From Firmicutes bacterium UBA6113 (lineage in GTDB: Bacteria > Bacillota > Clostridia > Tissierellales > Sedimentibacteraceae): DNA of 51,081 nt. Below the pieces are notes generated by a model that saw nothing but the letters and a program-made list of their open reading frames with translations, was not told where the DNA came from and did no database searches. The first letter of the stretch is position 1. Each line of letters begins with the position of its first letter. Below, in pieces: positions 16,909 through 25,800 of this stretch. The position numbers were made by a program, and so were the translations under genes. Where the stretch lies: contig DIWF01000026.1 in the NCBI GenBank assembly GCA_002422545.1, positions 1 through 51,081 of the forward strand, in the 5' to 3' direction.

Positions 16909-17719
16909 GGCTCCTCCTGTTGATGAGCATGTCGTTTAATCCGTCACCTATGAGATTGAAGCCAAGTATTGTAATTATTATTGCAATTCCCGGAGCAACT
17001 GCAAGGTACGGATAGGTGAGAAAATACTGCCTTGACTCGCTGAGCATCAGTCCCCAGCTTGCATAGGGCGGCTGAATTCCAAGACCAAGAAATGAAAGTG
17101 ATGTTTCTATCATAACAGCAGAACCTATTGAAGAGCTGTACTGAGTTACAAGCTCTGGCAACATGGCAGGAACAAAGTGCCTGAAAAATATTTGTCTGTT
17201 TGTTGTTCCGTAGCTCTTGGCAGCCTTGATATACAAAAGATTTTCCGTATCAAGTATCATTGAATACACAAGCCTTGCAAAAACAGGAATCATGAATATT
17301 CCTATGGCTATGATGGAACCCTTAAGCCCTTTTCCTGCCACCGTTACAATCATTAGGGCAAGAAGTATTCCGGGAAACGACATCAGCCCGTCCATAATAC
17401 GCATGATAACAGAGCTTGCTGCCTTCTTAAGCATTGCAGCAACAGCTCCCAATGCTATGCCAAATATGGTTCCAAGGGTTACAGATCCTATTCCCACAAG
17501 CAGCACATTTCTCGAGCCGTACATTAACCTGCTGAGGATGTCTCTTCCGAAGTTGTCCGTTCCAAGCATGTGTTCGGAATCGAAGTCAGGTTTTAAAAAG
17601 CGCTCTGAAATATTCATTTCATTGGGAGGGTACGGCATGTATGCAAATGACAGCCCCCACATTTCTAAAATAAGCAAAATCAATATGATACCTATTACGA
17701 TGCTCAAATTTTTTTTCAT
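16898..17719 (-). CDS. Peptide/nickel ABC transporter permease (OppC/DppC type)
   Basis: A 273-residue inner-membrane permease. An N-terminal membrane segment (residues about 5-27) is followed by HMLGTDNFGRDILSRLMYGSR, the DppC signature loop, then five further hydrophobic segments. The EAA-type loop contacting the ATPase is near KAAKSYGTTNRQIFFRHFVPAML. It pairs with the OppB-type permease, whose stop lies 7 nt upstream. Substrate class cannot be told from the permease. Confidence 0.93.
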   Translation of the reverse strand: MKKNLSIVIGIILILLILEMWGLSFAYMPYPPNEMNISERFLKPDFDSEHMLGTDNFGRDILSRLMYGSRNVLLVGIGSVTLGTIFGIALGAVAAMLKKAASSVIMRIMDGLMSFPGILLALMIVTVAGKGLKGSIIAIGIFMIPVFARLVYSMILDTENLLYIKAAKSYGTTNRQIFFRHFVPAMLPELVTQYSSSIGSAVMIETSLSFLGLGIQPPYASWGLMLSESRQYFLTYPYLAVAPGIAIIITILGFNLIGDGLNDMLINRRSHDE

Positions 17720-17726
17720 TTATTGA

Positions 17727-18683
17727 TTATTCTCCTCGCTGAAAGGATTTTATTCTTGGATTTATAAACATTATCAGCACATCCACCGCCAATGTTATGA
17801 AGATTACCATTGCTGTAATAAACATCACAAGGCCTTGCAGAAGAACAATGTCCCTGTGTTCCACGGCACCCAAAACCAGCCGCCCTAATCCTGGCAGGGA
17901 AAAAATAGTTTCAACCACTACGGTTCCTCCTGCAAGTTTTGCAAATTGCATTCCTATAATTGTGAGCGGTGCAATGAGAGCTCCCCTCAATGCGTATTTA
18001 ATATAAATTTTTCGTGCCCCAAGTCCCTTTACTTTTGCCATGTCCATGTAGTCCTGATTTAATGAATCAAGCATGGAGCTTCTTACAATTCTTAAGAGTG
18101 TACCTGTTTCTCCTATTGCAAGCACAACAGAAGGAAGTGTTATACTTTTTATGAATCCTCCAAAATCATCACTAAAGGGTACAAATCCCGATACAGGAAA
18201 AAGTTTAAGCTTAAGACCGAAATAAACAATAAAAACCATTCCTATCCAAAAAGAAGGAATGGCTGTTCCAAGCTGCATGATGCTCCTGGAAAAATAATCT
18301 ATGATGCTGTTCTTTTTAATTGCCGAGAGCATTCCAAACAAGAACGCAAAAAAAACAGCAATAATCATGGCGAATACAGATATGGAAAGAGTAACAGGAA
18401 GACTGCCTGTAATCAATGATTTGACAGACTCCCCGTACACATAGGATGTTCCCATGTCAAGATGAAGAAGGTCATTAAGCCATCCAAGATACTGCTGATA
18501 AAGCGGCCTGTCCAAACCCATGGCTGCATGAAGTTCCTCAACCATTTCCGTAGTTGCTTCCGTTCCCAGAATCAGCTGGGCAGGGTCCCCCGGAATGATC
18601 ATTAATACAGCAAATGTTATGATTGACACAACCAGCAAAACAACAACCGAGCTTTTGACTCTGTCTAAAACATACCTTAACAT
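17727..18683 (-). CDS. Peptide/nickel ABC transporter permease (OppB/DppB type)
   Basis: A 318-residue permease with six membrane segments. The N-terminus IITFAVLMIIPGDPAQLILG is the standard DppB opening, and the EAA-type loop is near YMDMAKVKGLGARKIYIKYALR. The C-terminus VVVETIFSLPGLGRLVLGAV is diagnostic for the family. It is second in the operon, 20 nt after the binding protein. Confidence 0.93.
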   Translation of the reverse strand: MLRYVLDRVKSSVVVLLVVSIITFAVLMIIPGDPAQLILGTEATTEMVEELHAAMGLDRPLYQQYLGWLNDLLHLDMGTSYVYGESVKSLITGSLPVTLSISVFAMIIAVFFAFLFGMLSAIKKNSIIDYFSRSIMQLGTAIPSFWIGMVFIVYFGLKLKLFPVSGFVPFSDDFGGFIKSITLPSVVLAIGETGTLLRIVRSSMLDSLNQDYMDMAKVKGLGARKIYIKYALRGALIAPLTIIGMQFAKLAGGTVVVETIFSLPGLGRLVLGAVEHRDIVLLQGLVMFITAMVIFITLAVDVLIMFINPRIKSFQRGE

Positions 18684-18703
18684 AATTCACCCCGTTACAT
18701 ACC

Positions 18704-20218
18704 TTACTCTGCAAAGCTTACTGTGCTGAAGTCATAAACGTCTATTGGGAATATTTCCATGCCCTGCACGTCTTTCTGAAGAGCAAGCATTGTTCGCGGT
18801 GTCTGCAGATAGATGGCAGGAAGTTTCTCAGCCAGTATAACTTGTATTTGTTTGTATATTTCTGTTCTCTTGTTCTCATCAAGTTCCTTGAGAGCATCAG
18901 AAAGAAGCTGGTCTACCTCACCTGTTTTCAAGCTTATATAATCGTTGCTGTCGGATTTGTATCTTGCCAGGAACGCATATGAATCAAGTCTTCCTGTGTG
19001 ACCCACAACTGTTGTATCAAATTTCTTTGCTGTGTACACATCGCTCAGCCATGTTCCCCACTCAACAATTTCAATGTTTACATTTATGCCGATTTTTCCT
19101 AACTGGTCTGCAATAACCTGACCTGCGTCAACATGTAGCTGATAATTCTTAGGAAGAGTCATATTTATATCAAATCCGTTTTCATAGCCTGCTTCCTTCA
19201 AAAGTTCCTTAGCCTTTTCAGGATTGTATTCAATCATGTCGTTTGTATCATAATAATCAGGCGATGTGGGCGGAAGATGTGAACCTATTTTGTCGCCATA
19301 ACCGAACATGGAAGCTTCAATCACTTCATCTTTGTTGATTGCAATGGCCATTGCCTGCCTTACCTTTTCATTTTTCAGGATTTCATTGTCAGTATTAATT
19401 GACAATATCTGCACGGCATTCATTGGTTCTGAAATAACCTGGTAAGTATCATTGTTTTCAACCATTGTTACCTGGTCCCCTGTAAGAGGAATTATGTCGA
19501 GGTCTCCTACCTGGAAGCTTGCCATCATGCTTGTAGCATCAGGTATCAAAACAAGCTTAACTGTTTCAAGCTTTGCTTTTTCACCGAAATAATTGTCATT
19601 TCTTTCAAGAGTCAAATCCTGCTGAGGATTCCACTCCTTCAGTTTAAAGGCGCCAGTTCCAACAGGAGCAGTTTTTAAATTGTCAGCTGCTTCTTCAGGA
19701 ACAATTGCTGTCCACGGGTATGCAAATCTTTTTAATAGTTCCACATCCAATGTTTCAGTGGTAAATTTTATATTATAGTCATCAACAGCTTCTATTTTAA
19801 CTATATTTTCATAATCTTTTGCTTTTGGGCTTTCAGCATCTTTCAGTCTGTTGAAGGAATATTCAACATCCTTTGCAGTCATCTGTCTTCCGTTGTGGAA
19901 ATAAACATCATCTCTTAATGTAAATGTAATTTCCATACCGTTTTCGGAAACATTCCATTCTTTTGCAAGTCTTGGGATGATTTCCCAGTCAGATGTTACA
20001 GATACCAATGTATCATAAATATTGTTAGTTACGGAGAATGTTGATGCAGCAGCAGTTCTTTGAGGATCAAGGCCTTCCGGTTCAGTGGTGTATCCCATTG
20101 TCAAGGCAGTCTTGGCACTTGTTTCTGGCTGCTCATTAGGAGTGTTTTCTTGATTGGAGCATGCGGCCATGCTAAACAGCATAACAGCAGCTAATAAAAA
20201 AGCTATAATTCTTTTCAT
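18704..20218 (-). CDS. Extracellular solute-binding lipoprotein, family 5 (OppA/DppA type)
   Basis: A 504-residue lipoprotein that captures the substrate for the ABC importer. The signal peptide is MKRIIAFLLAAVMLFSMAAC, with Cys20 the lipidation site. Family 5 marks include GLDPQRTAAASTF, ITFTLRDDVYFHNGRQMTAKDVEYSF, PVGTGAFKLKEWN and the C-terminal IYKQIQVILAEKLPAIYLQ. Family 5 proteins bind peptides, nickel complexes, sugars or other ligands, so the substrate is open. It is the first gene of the operon. Confidence 0.93.
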   Translation of the reverse strand: MKRIIAFLLAAVMLFSMAACSNQENTPNEQPETSAKTALTMGYTTEPEGLDPQRTAAASTFSVTNNIYDTLVSVTSDWEIIPRLAKEWNVSENGMEITFTLRDDVYFHNGRQMTAKDVEYSFNRLKDAESPKAKDYENIVKIEAVDDYNIKFTTETLDVELLKRFAYPWTAIVPEEAADNLKTAPVGTGAFKLKEWNPQQDLTLERNDNYFGEKAKLETVKLVLIPDATSMMASFQVGDLDIIPLTGDQVTMVENNDTYQVISEPMNAVQILSINTDNEILKNEKVRQAMAIAINKDEVIEASMFGYGDKIGSHLPPTSPDYYDTNDMIEYNPEKAKELLKEAGYENGFDINMTLPKNYQLHVDAGQVIADQLGKIGINVNIEIVEWGTWLSDVYTAKKFDTTVVGHTGRLDSYAFLARYKSDSNDYISLKTGEVDQLLSDALKELDENKRTEIYKQIQVILAEKLPAIYLQTPRTMLALQKDVQGMEIFPIDVYDFSTVSFAE

Positions 20219-20369
20219 TTTTTTATCCTTTCAGTTAATAAAATTTTATAAAATATCTTTTACTGAAAATCAAATTAAACGCATTGATCACCTTTTATTA
20301 TCAGATCATGAGTATCTGTAATAAGTTTTGAAAACTGCGCTGAAATTTGATTAAAATTAAATACATTTA

Positions 20370-20409
20370 TGTTTAACACATATCATTTGAAATGTCAATA
20401 GATTGACAT
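20370..20409 (-). promoter_or_regulatory. Peptide-transporter promoter overlapped by a palindromic operator
   Basis: Minus strand TTGACA (20393-20398), 17-nt spacer, TAAACA (20370-20375), giving a leader of about 145 nt. A perfect palindrome, ATGTCAAT-AG-ATTGACAT (20392-20409), covers the -35 box and is likely a repressor or nutrient-regulator site. The rest of 20219-20528 shows no gene. Confidence 0.55.
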
Positions 20410-20528
20410 AAATTAACGGGCATATTCAGGATTTTTTTCGACAAAAAATATATGTATTGTATTCAAATGTTGATCTGCACTATACAAATGTTTCTGCACA
20501 TGTTTTATAACATTAAATTATTAGCTCG

Positions 20529-20557
20529 TTGTAAAAAAATGCAAATCATGATATTAT
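20529..20557 (+). promoter_or_regulatory. Promoter for the membrane protein-ABC-MBL operon
   Basis: TTGTAA (20529-20534), 17-nt spacer, TATTAT (20552-20557), about 40 nt before the start at 20599. Confidence 0.6.
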
Positions 20558-20598
20558 ATTAGTTGCTATTATTGATTTATATAGAATTGAGGTGGATT

Positions 20599-20973
20599 AT
20601 GAACCCAAGCAGAAAAAAACTTAAGGAAATGCAACAAAAAAAATGGTGGAGCTATGCTCTGCTTGCAGCAGGAATGTTTGTTTTCACAGAAGGCTGCACA
20701 CTATTAAACACAAATATGGAATATGCTCTGCCTGCAATAATATTCAGCTTGTTTATGCACTCCAGCAGCATGATGGACTTAGGTAAAAGGTTGTTGAAGC
20801 ATGAGCCCGGAAGCGCTGCAAACATTGCCATGTTGCTGGTCTTGCTGCTTGCAGCTGCAACAAGTTATGTGAGAGAAATAACCCTTTCAACAATTTTCCT
20901 CATGAATGTTTCAGCAGTGCTGGTATTTTTGATTGTAGCAGCAGCTTCTTCAAAATTCATTAAAAAGCAATAA
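20599..20973 (+). CDS. Small multi-pass membrane protein, function unknown
   Basis: A 124-residue protein I do not recognise. A basic N-terminus (MNPSRKKLKEMQQKKWW) is followed by about four hydrophobic segments: 18-35, 42-58, 72-90 and 95-115. The charged ends suggest both termini are cytoplasmic. GAGGTGG lies before the ATG at 20599; earlier in-frame starts lack a ribosome site. It is 12 nt upstream of an ABC exporter gene and shares its promoter, so it may assist that transporter, but nothing in its sequence shows this. Confidence 0.8.
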   Translation: MNPSRKKLKEMQQKKWWSYALLAAGMFVFTEGCTLLNTNMEYALPAIIFSLFMHSSSMMDLGKRLLKHEPGSAANIAMLLVLLLAAATSYVREITLSTIFLMNVSAVLVFLIVAAASSKFIKKQ

Positions 20974-20985
20974 TAAGGAGCAAAT

Positions 20986-22704
20986 ATGATTAAAAGATTT
21001 ATATCCTACTACAAACCCGTAAAAAAAATATTTATCATCGACATGGTCTGCGCATTTGTAATGGCTGTGTGCGATTTGTTTTATCCCATGATAACAAGGA
21101 ATATAATCAACATCTATGTACCAAACCAGCAGTTCAACCTCATGGTAACATGGCTGGTAGCCCTGGGACTCATTTACATCCTGAAAGTCGGGCTCAATTA
21201 CTACATTACATATTATGGCCACATAATGGGCGTAATAATGCAGGCAAACATGAGAAAAGATATTTTCGAACACCTGCAGGATCTTCCATTTGTGTTCTTC
21301 GATGAAAACAAGACAGGAAGCCTCACTTCCAGAATCATAAATGACCTTATGGAAGTGTCTGAGTTGGCACATCACGGTCCGGAGGATGTGTTCATTTCTC
21401 TCATAATGCTTGTGGGTTCCTTCGTAATGCTCAGCACCATAAATTTCCCCCTGGCTCTCATTGTATTTTCAGTTGTTCCATTTTTGATTTTCATTGTAAT
21501 GAAGCTTAGAATCAGAATGTCTGACACATTTCTTGAAACAAGGGAAACAATAGGTGAAGTAAATGCCACAATTGAAAACAGCATTTCAGGCATAAGAGTT
21601 TCAAAGGCTTTCAGCAACAAACAAAATGAAATTAAAAAATTTGAAAACAACAACCACAAGTTTCAGTCAGCTAGAAAGAAAGCTTACAAGGTAATGGCTG
21701 AATTCCACGTGAGTTCTTCATTTGTAATTGATTTTTTAAACATTCTTGTATTGAGCGCCGGAGGAATTTTCTTCTTCAAGGGATGGATTAACTTTGGAGA
21801 TTTTGCAGCTTTCATTTTATACATAAGCAACTTCCTCAATCCCATAAGAAAACTCATAAATTTCGTTGAGCAGTACCAGTCGGGCATTTCAGGATTCAAG
21901 AGATTTACTGAAGTCATGGATGCTGAAATAGAAAAAGACGAACCAAATGCAAAAGACATCGAAAAAGTCAAAGGAGACATCCAGTTCAATGATGTTACTT
22001 TCTCATACGGCGATGACAAGGAAATATTAAAGGACATCTCATTCAAAATCGATGCAGGAAAGACCGTTGCCTTCGTAGGACCTTCTGGAGGTGGAAAGAC
22101 AACACTGTGTCACCTCATACCGCGTTTTTATGAAACGGAAGAAGGAACTATTTCCATAGACAACACAGACATCAGGGACTTCACCCGCAAATCACTCCGA
22201 AAAAGCATTGGTATTGTTCAGCAGGATGTGTTCCTTTTCACAGGAACAATTTATGACAACATTCTATGCGGAAAACTTGATGCAACTGACGAAGAAATTC
22301 AGCATGCAGCCAAAATGGCCAACATCCATGACTTCATCATGGACCTTCCTGATGGCTACAACACTTATGTTGGAGAACGAGGTGTAAAACTTTCCGGAGG
22401 ACAAAAACAAAGAATTTCAATAGCCCGTGTATTTTTGAAAAATCCGCCAATACTTGTTCTTGATGAAGCAACATCTGCCCTTGACAATGCAACAGAACTT
22501 CTCATACAGAACTCCCTAGAGGAACTGTCAAAAGGAAGAACAACTGTTGTTGTTGCTCACAGGCTTTCAACTATTAAAAATGCAGATGAAATAATAGTAT
22601 TAACAGACAAGGGAATTCTAGAAAAAGGAAGACACGAGGACTTGATTAAAGCAGAAGGCATTTATGCCGAATTGTACAATTCTCAGTTTAAAAACCTAGC
22701 GTAG
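20986..22704 (+). CDS. ABC exporter, fused permease-ATPase half-transporter
   Basis: A 572-residue half-transporter that should work as a dimer. Residues 1-310 hold six membrane segments of the type I exporter fold. Residues about 330-570 hold the ATPase with Walker A GPSGGGKTTLCH, the Q-loop IGIVQQDVFLF, signature KLSGGQKQRISIARVFL, Walker B PILVLDEATSALD and the H-loop VVAHRLST. It resembles MsbA/BmrA-type exporters of lipids or drugs; the substrate is unknown. Heterodimeric partners usually sit next door and none does, so a homodimer is likely. It lies 12 nt after the small membrane protein and 8 nt before the MBL hydrolase. Confidence 0.93.
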   Translation: MIKRFISYYKPVKKIFIIDMVCAFVMAVCDLFYPMITRNIINIYVPNQQFNLMVTWLVALGLIYILKVGLNYYITYYGHIMGVIMQANMRKDIFEHLQDLPFVFFDENKTGSLTSRIINDLMEVSELAHHGPEDVFISLIMLVGSFVMLSTINFPLALIVFSVVPFLIFIVMKLRIRMSDTFLETRETIGEVNATIENSISGIRVSKAFSNKQNEIKKFENNNHKFQSARKKAYKVMAEFHVSSSFVIDFLNILVLSAGGIFFFKGWINFGDFAAFILYISNFLNPIRKLINFVEQYQSGISGFKRFTEVMDAEIEKDEPNAKDIEKVKGDIQFNDVTFSYGDDKEILKDISFKIDAGKTVAFVGPSGGGKTTLCHLIPRFYETEEGTISIDNTDIRDFTRKSLRKSIGIVQQDVFLFTGTIYDNILCGKLDATDEEIQHAAKMANIHDFIMDLPDGYNTYVGERGVKLSGGQKQRISIARVFLKNPPILVLDEATSALDNATELLIQNSLEELSKGRTTVVVAHRLSTIKNADEIIVLTDKGILEKGRHEDLIKAEGIYAELYNSQFKNLA

Positions 22705-22712
22705 GAGGTCTT

Positions 22713-23441
22713 ATGAATATTACAATAATAGGATGTTGGGGTGGTTTCCCAAAAGCAGGCGAAGCAACATCGGGTTACATGGTGGAGCATGACGGCTTCA
22801 AGCTTCTTCTTGAGTGCGGCAGCGGAGTTGTTAGCCTCATGCAGAAGAAATATGATCTTGGTGAAATTGATGCTGTACTTTTGACCCACTATCACTATGA
22901 CCACATCTGCGACATAGGACCACTTCAATATGCAAGGCAGATAAAGACACAGCTTGGACAAATAAACAAATCTCTTCCCATATATGCACCAAAGGGAGAA
23001 TATTTCAACCTCTTGAAATGGGAAGATTACACATTTGGTCGGGAATTTGATGAAAAAAGCATCTTAAATATAGGACCCTTTGAAATAACCTTCATTAAAA
23101 ATGTCCATCCCGTGGAAGCCTACAGCACAAGAATAAAATGCGGCAGCGGAGTGTTTTCATTCACTTCAGACACATCGTACTTTGAAGGCTTAAAGGATTT
23201 CTTTGACAGTTCAGACATTCTCATAAGCGAATGCAGTTTTTATTCCCATATGGACGGTACGAAGGCAGGACATCTGAACAGCTCGCAGGCAGGAATGCTT
23301 GCTGAAAACGCTCATGTTAAAAAACTTGTTCTCACACACCTTCCTCACTTCGGAAATACAGAAGACCTTGTAGCACAGGCAAAGGAACAATGCAATGGAG
23401 AAATAGTGCTGGCAGAAAAATTCATGGAACTTAAAATATAA
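22713..23441 (+). CDS. MBL-fold metallohydrolase, YhfI-like
   Basis: A 242-residue metallo-beta-lactamase-fold protein. The metal motif is THYHYDHICDIG (HxHxDH form, about 57-68), with further ligands His in IKNVHPVEAY, Asp in FTSDTSYF and His in LVLTHLPHF. It resembles YhfI and the RNase Z/phosphodiesterase branch of the family. It ends an operon with an ABC exporter. GGAGG lies before the ATG. The substrate could be a cyclic nucleotide, RNA or a small ester; the sequence does not decide. Confidence 0.88.
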   Translation: MNITIIGCWGGFPKAGEATSGYMVEHDGFKLLLECGSGVVSLMQKKYDLGEIDAVLLTHYHYDHICDIGPLQYARQIKTQLGQINKSLPIYAPKGEYFNLLKWEDYTFGREFDEKSILNIGPFEITFIKNVHPVEAYSTRIKCGSGVFSFTSDTSYFEGLKDFFDSSDILISECSFYSHMDGTKAGHLNSSQAGMLAENAHVKKLVLTHLPHFGNTEDLVAQAKEQCNGEIVLAEKFMELKI

Positions 23442-23452
23442 TAGCAATATAT

Positions 23453-23481
23453 AAGGCTTTGTTCGGTATGAACAAAGCCTT
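23453..23481. terminator. Hairpin between convergent MBL and C39 genes
   Basis: A perfect 12-bp stem (AAGGCTTTGTTC/GAACAAAGCCTT) with a 5-nt loop, 11 nt after the MBL stop. The U-tract is weak on both strands, but the convergent position supports a shared terminator. Confidence 0.7.
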
Positions 23482-23520
23482 TCCTAAATTTTTAATTTTT
23501 AATTCTTAACTCTTAATTTT

Positions 23521-24492
23521 CTATTTTTCATTCTTAATTAAATAAATGTAATGTCTCCATACCTTGACCCATTGATCCAGATTGTACATTTTTCTAACTT
23601 CTTCATTGCTGTTTGCAGCCGGGTCGTTTACAACTATGTATTCTTTTCCGTATACATTTTGAAAGCCCACAACAACCATCAGGTGTCCCGATGGGAATGC
23701 AGATATGGCTCCGTCAAGCTGTTCCTTGTTTTTTGAAACAACAGACGCCACAACGGGTATTCCTTTAGCTATGAGGTTTTTTACAGGATTAATGCTTTTG
23801 CATTTCTTTGTGTATGCCCTCATACCTTGTTCACCTGCATATGCTATGTTTTGAGGCCAGTTTCCGTACAGTTCGCTTCCTGTATCAAATGTTCCCTTTG
23901 TAACTTCATCAAGACTTAAATTTTTTCCGTGGAATTTCAAAGCCATTGTAAGAGAGGTAGGGCTGCATATTGAGTGGCTGTCCTTGTGGCCGCTGGCAAG
24001 CTGAGAAATCGTGGGTACGTTTTCAATTATTCTAAAGCAGTTACCTTCCAGTCCCTCGTCTTCACCGGAATCAGTGCTGAATGCAATGAGTTTCAGTCTC
24101 GGATTTTCCCCCTTTAGTACTGCTTTCATCTTTACGGCATCTGCAAACTTATTATTTTTTATGAATATTCTGTCTTCTGTAACTCTTATGAGTTCATAGT
24201 TTCCGTATTCCTTGATTCCTTTGTTAAATCCATCCGTGGACCATACTCCGTAGCTTACGAAATCCGTCCACTGGTTTTCAACTCTTACTTGTATGAATAC
24301 TTCAACAAAACTATTTTCGTCAGTTCTTGAATTCCAGGATGGAGTAATTTCAGAGAATTTTTCTGTTTCGATTATGGGAGTTACAATAAACCCTTCATCC
24401 ATGTCTTTCTTTAATCTTAAAAAATCACCTTCCAACTCTAAACCAGTAAGTTCATTATTGCTTAATTTTTTATTTTCACATATCCAATCCAT
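23521..24492 (-). CDS. C39-like cysteine peptidase-fold protein
   Basis: A 323-residue protein. The C-terminal half has the C39-like papain-fold triad: Cys in SHSICSPTSLTMALK, His in SGHLMVVVGF and Asp in YIVVNDPAAN. The N-terminal 150 residues are beta-rich with no known motif (VEVFIQVRVENQWTDFVSYGVW), and may bind substrate. No signal peptide or ABC domain is present, so it is not a bacteriocin exporter. GGAGG fits ATG at 24492, ruling out the earlier in-frame ATG at 24522. It stands alone between convergent and divergent neighbours. Its target is unknown. Confidence 0.82.
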   Translation of the reverse strand: MDWICENKKLSNNELTGLELEGDFLRLKKDMDEGFIVTPIIETEKFSEITPSWNSRTDENSFVEVFIQVRVENQWTDFVSYGVWSTDGFNKGIKEYGNYELIRVTEDRIFIKNNKFADAVKMKAVLKGENPRLKLIAFSTDSGEDEGLEGNCFRIIENVPTISQLASGHKDSHSICSPTSLTMALKFHGKNLSLDEVTKGTFDTGSELYGNWPQNIAYAGEQGMRAYTKKCKSINPVKNLIAKGIPVVASVVSKNKEQLDGAISAFPSGHLMVVVGFQNVYGKEYIVVNDPAANSNEEVRKMYNLDQWVKVWRHYIYLIKNEK

Positions 24493-24550
24493 AATTATCC
24501 TCCTCCATATCCAATATATCATTTTTATGAATTTAATACAATTATAATCC

Positions 24551-24579
24551 TTGAAATTGTTACTTTGTCATATTATAAT
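24551..24579 (+). promoter_or_regulatory. Promoter for the zinc-ribbon gene
   Basis: TTGAAA (24551-24556), 17-nt spacer, consensus TATAAT (24574-24579). The start would fall near 24586, which makes the ATG at 24588 almost leaderless and favours the ATG at 24615. Confidence 0.75.
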
Positions 24580-24614
24580 AAACTACCATGAAGATTAAAA
24601 TAGGATGTGAAAAT

Positions 24615-24833
24615 ATGATAGCCATTAAGGGCAGACGCAAATGCACCAGCTGCGGAAAAAGATACAATTACATATATTCCAAGGGCACAGATACAGATAA
24701 AGTAAAATACAAGGGCAAGGATGCAAATGCCAGCGTTGCCACAAATGTAAAGGTTCTGTCAATATACAGCTATGAAGTCACTGTAAATTGTCCGGAATGC
24801 GGAACTGAAGAAACGTTCATTTATACAGATTAA
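24615..24833 (+). CDS. Small zinc-ribbon protein
   Basis: A 72-residue protein with two cysteine pairs, CTSCGK near the start and CPECGTE near the end, the pattern of a zinc ribbon. The middle is polar with many Lys and Asp residues. No membrane segment is seen. AGGA lies 9 nt before the ATG at 24615. It has its own strong promoter and no operon partner. It may bind nucleic acid or protein, but nothing identifies the partner. Confidence 0.7.
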   Translation: MIAIKGRRKCTSCGKRYNYIYSKGTDTDKVKYKGKDANASVATNVKVLSIYSYEVTVNCPECGTEETFIYTD

Positions 24834-24849
24834 AAATATGCTCAGAAAT

Positions 24850-24984
24850 AAAAGTGGCTGTTTCATTAATGATTATCGTGTCATTCTGAGGGCTTCAGCC
24901 CGAGGAATCTCATACTTCAAAAGATGAGATCCTTCACTAACGCTCAGGATGACATGAATATGCTTAATGCAACAGTCCTTTTTT
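24850..24984. repeat. Long palindromic repeat (MITE-like)
   Basis: About 135 bp forming one long imperfect hairpin. Outer arms are AAAAGTGGCTGTTTCATTAA and the complement of TTAATGCAACAGTCCTTTT. Inner arms are TGTCATTCTGAG with GAGGAATCTCA, and TGAGATCCTTC with CTCAGGATGACA. It fills the gap between a plus gene and the minus trpZ, and ends in a T-run, so it may also stop transcription. Its right inner arm recurs at 8874-8905. The GGATGACA/TGTCATCC motif is widespread in intergenic repeats of bacteria, as I recall. Confidence 0.75.
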
Positions 24985-25008
24985 TATTGGCTTTTATTAG
25001 ATTTGATT

Positions 25009-25800
25009 TTACAGCAATACGTTGTCGTCATCAAATTCTTTTTTCTTTACACTGTTAAACTTCTTGAGAACATCCTGCACAGTCAGTTCCTTTCTCTCAT
25101 CTCCCCTTATGTCAACTGCAATTGTTCCTGAGTCCATCATTATGGTCCTTGTTCCCATTGCCAGGGCAGAAGTAATGTTGTGAGTTATCATAAGGGTTGT
25201 GATGTTATTTTCAGATACTATTTTGTTAGTAAGGTCAATGACCGACTTTGCGCTTACAGGATCAAGTGCTGCCGTGTGTTCATCCAGAAGAAGCAACTTT
25301 GGTTTCACAAGAGTTGCCATCACCAGTGTCACTGCCTGCCTTTGTCCGCCTGAAAGAAGACCAATCTTCGTGTTCATTCTGTCTTCCAGGCCAAGGTTCA
25401 GTGCTGCCAGGCGCTCTTTAATATAATTCTTTTCTTTTTTTGAAGGAATTCCAAGCATGTTTTTCTTGATACTCCTCATGTATGCAATTATAAGATTTTC
25501 TCCCACTGTTAAATGAGGAGCGGTTCCTCTCATGGGATCCTGAAATATTCTTCCTATAAATTCTGCTCTTTTAAATTCAGCCATATGTGTTATGTCCTGC
25601 CCGTCAAGACTTATTGTTCCTGATTCACACATCATTGTGCCTGATATGGCATTGAATAACGTTGACTTTCCTGCTCCGTTTCCTCCAATTATGGTTACAA
25701 ATTCACCGTCTGAAACTTCAAGGCTCAAGTTGTTCAAAGCTATGTGTTCATCAGGCGTATTTTTGTTAAATATTTTTGTTGCTTCATTAATGTTCAGCAT
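25009..25800 (-). CDS. trpZ: ABC transporter ATP-binding protein, TrpZ type
   Basis: A 263-residue ABC ATPase. Walker A is GGNGAGKSTLFN, the Q-loop IGRIFQDPMRGTAPH, the signature LSGGQRQAVTLVMA, Walker B LLLLDEHTAALD (His in place of the usual Pro, as in this subfamily) and MITHN. It drives the importer with the permease whose stop it overlaps by one base. The Trp assignment rests on the T-box in front of the operon, not on this protein alone. Confidence 0.88.
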   Translation of the reverse strand: MLNINEATKIFNKNTPDEHIALNNLSLEVSDGEFVTIIGGNGAGKSTLFNAISGTMMCESGTISLDGQDITHMAEFKRAEFIGRIFQDPMRGTAPHLTVGENLIIAYMRSIKKNMLGIPSKKEKNYIKERLAALNLGLEDRMNTKIGLLSGGQRQAVTLVMATLVKPKLLLLDEHTAALDPVSAKSVIDLTNKIVSENNITTLMITHNITSALAMGTRTIMMDSGTIAVDIRGDERKELTVQDVLKKFNSVKKKEFDDDNVLL

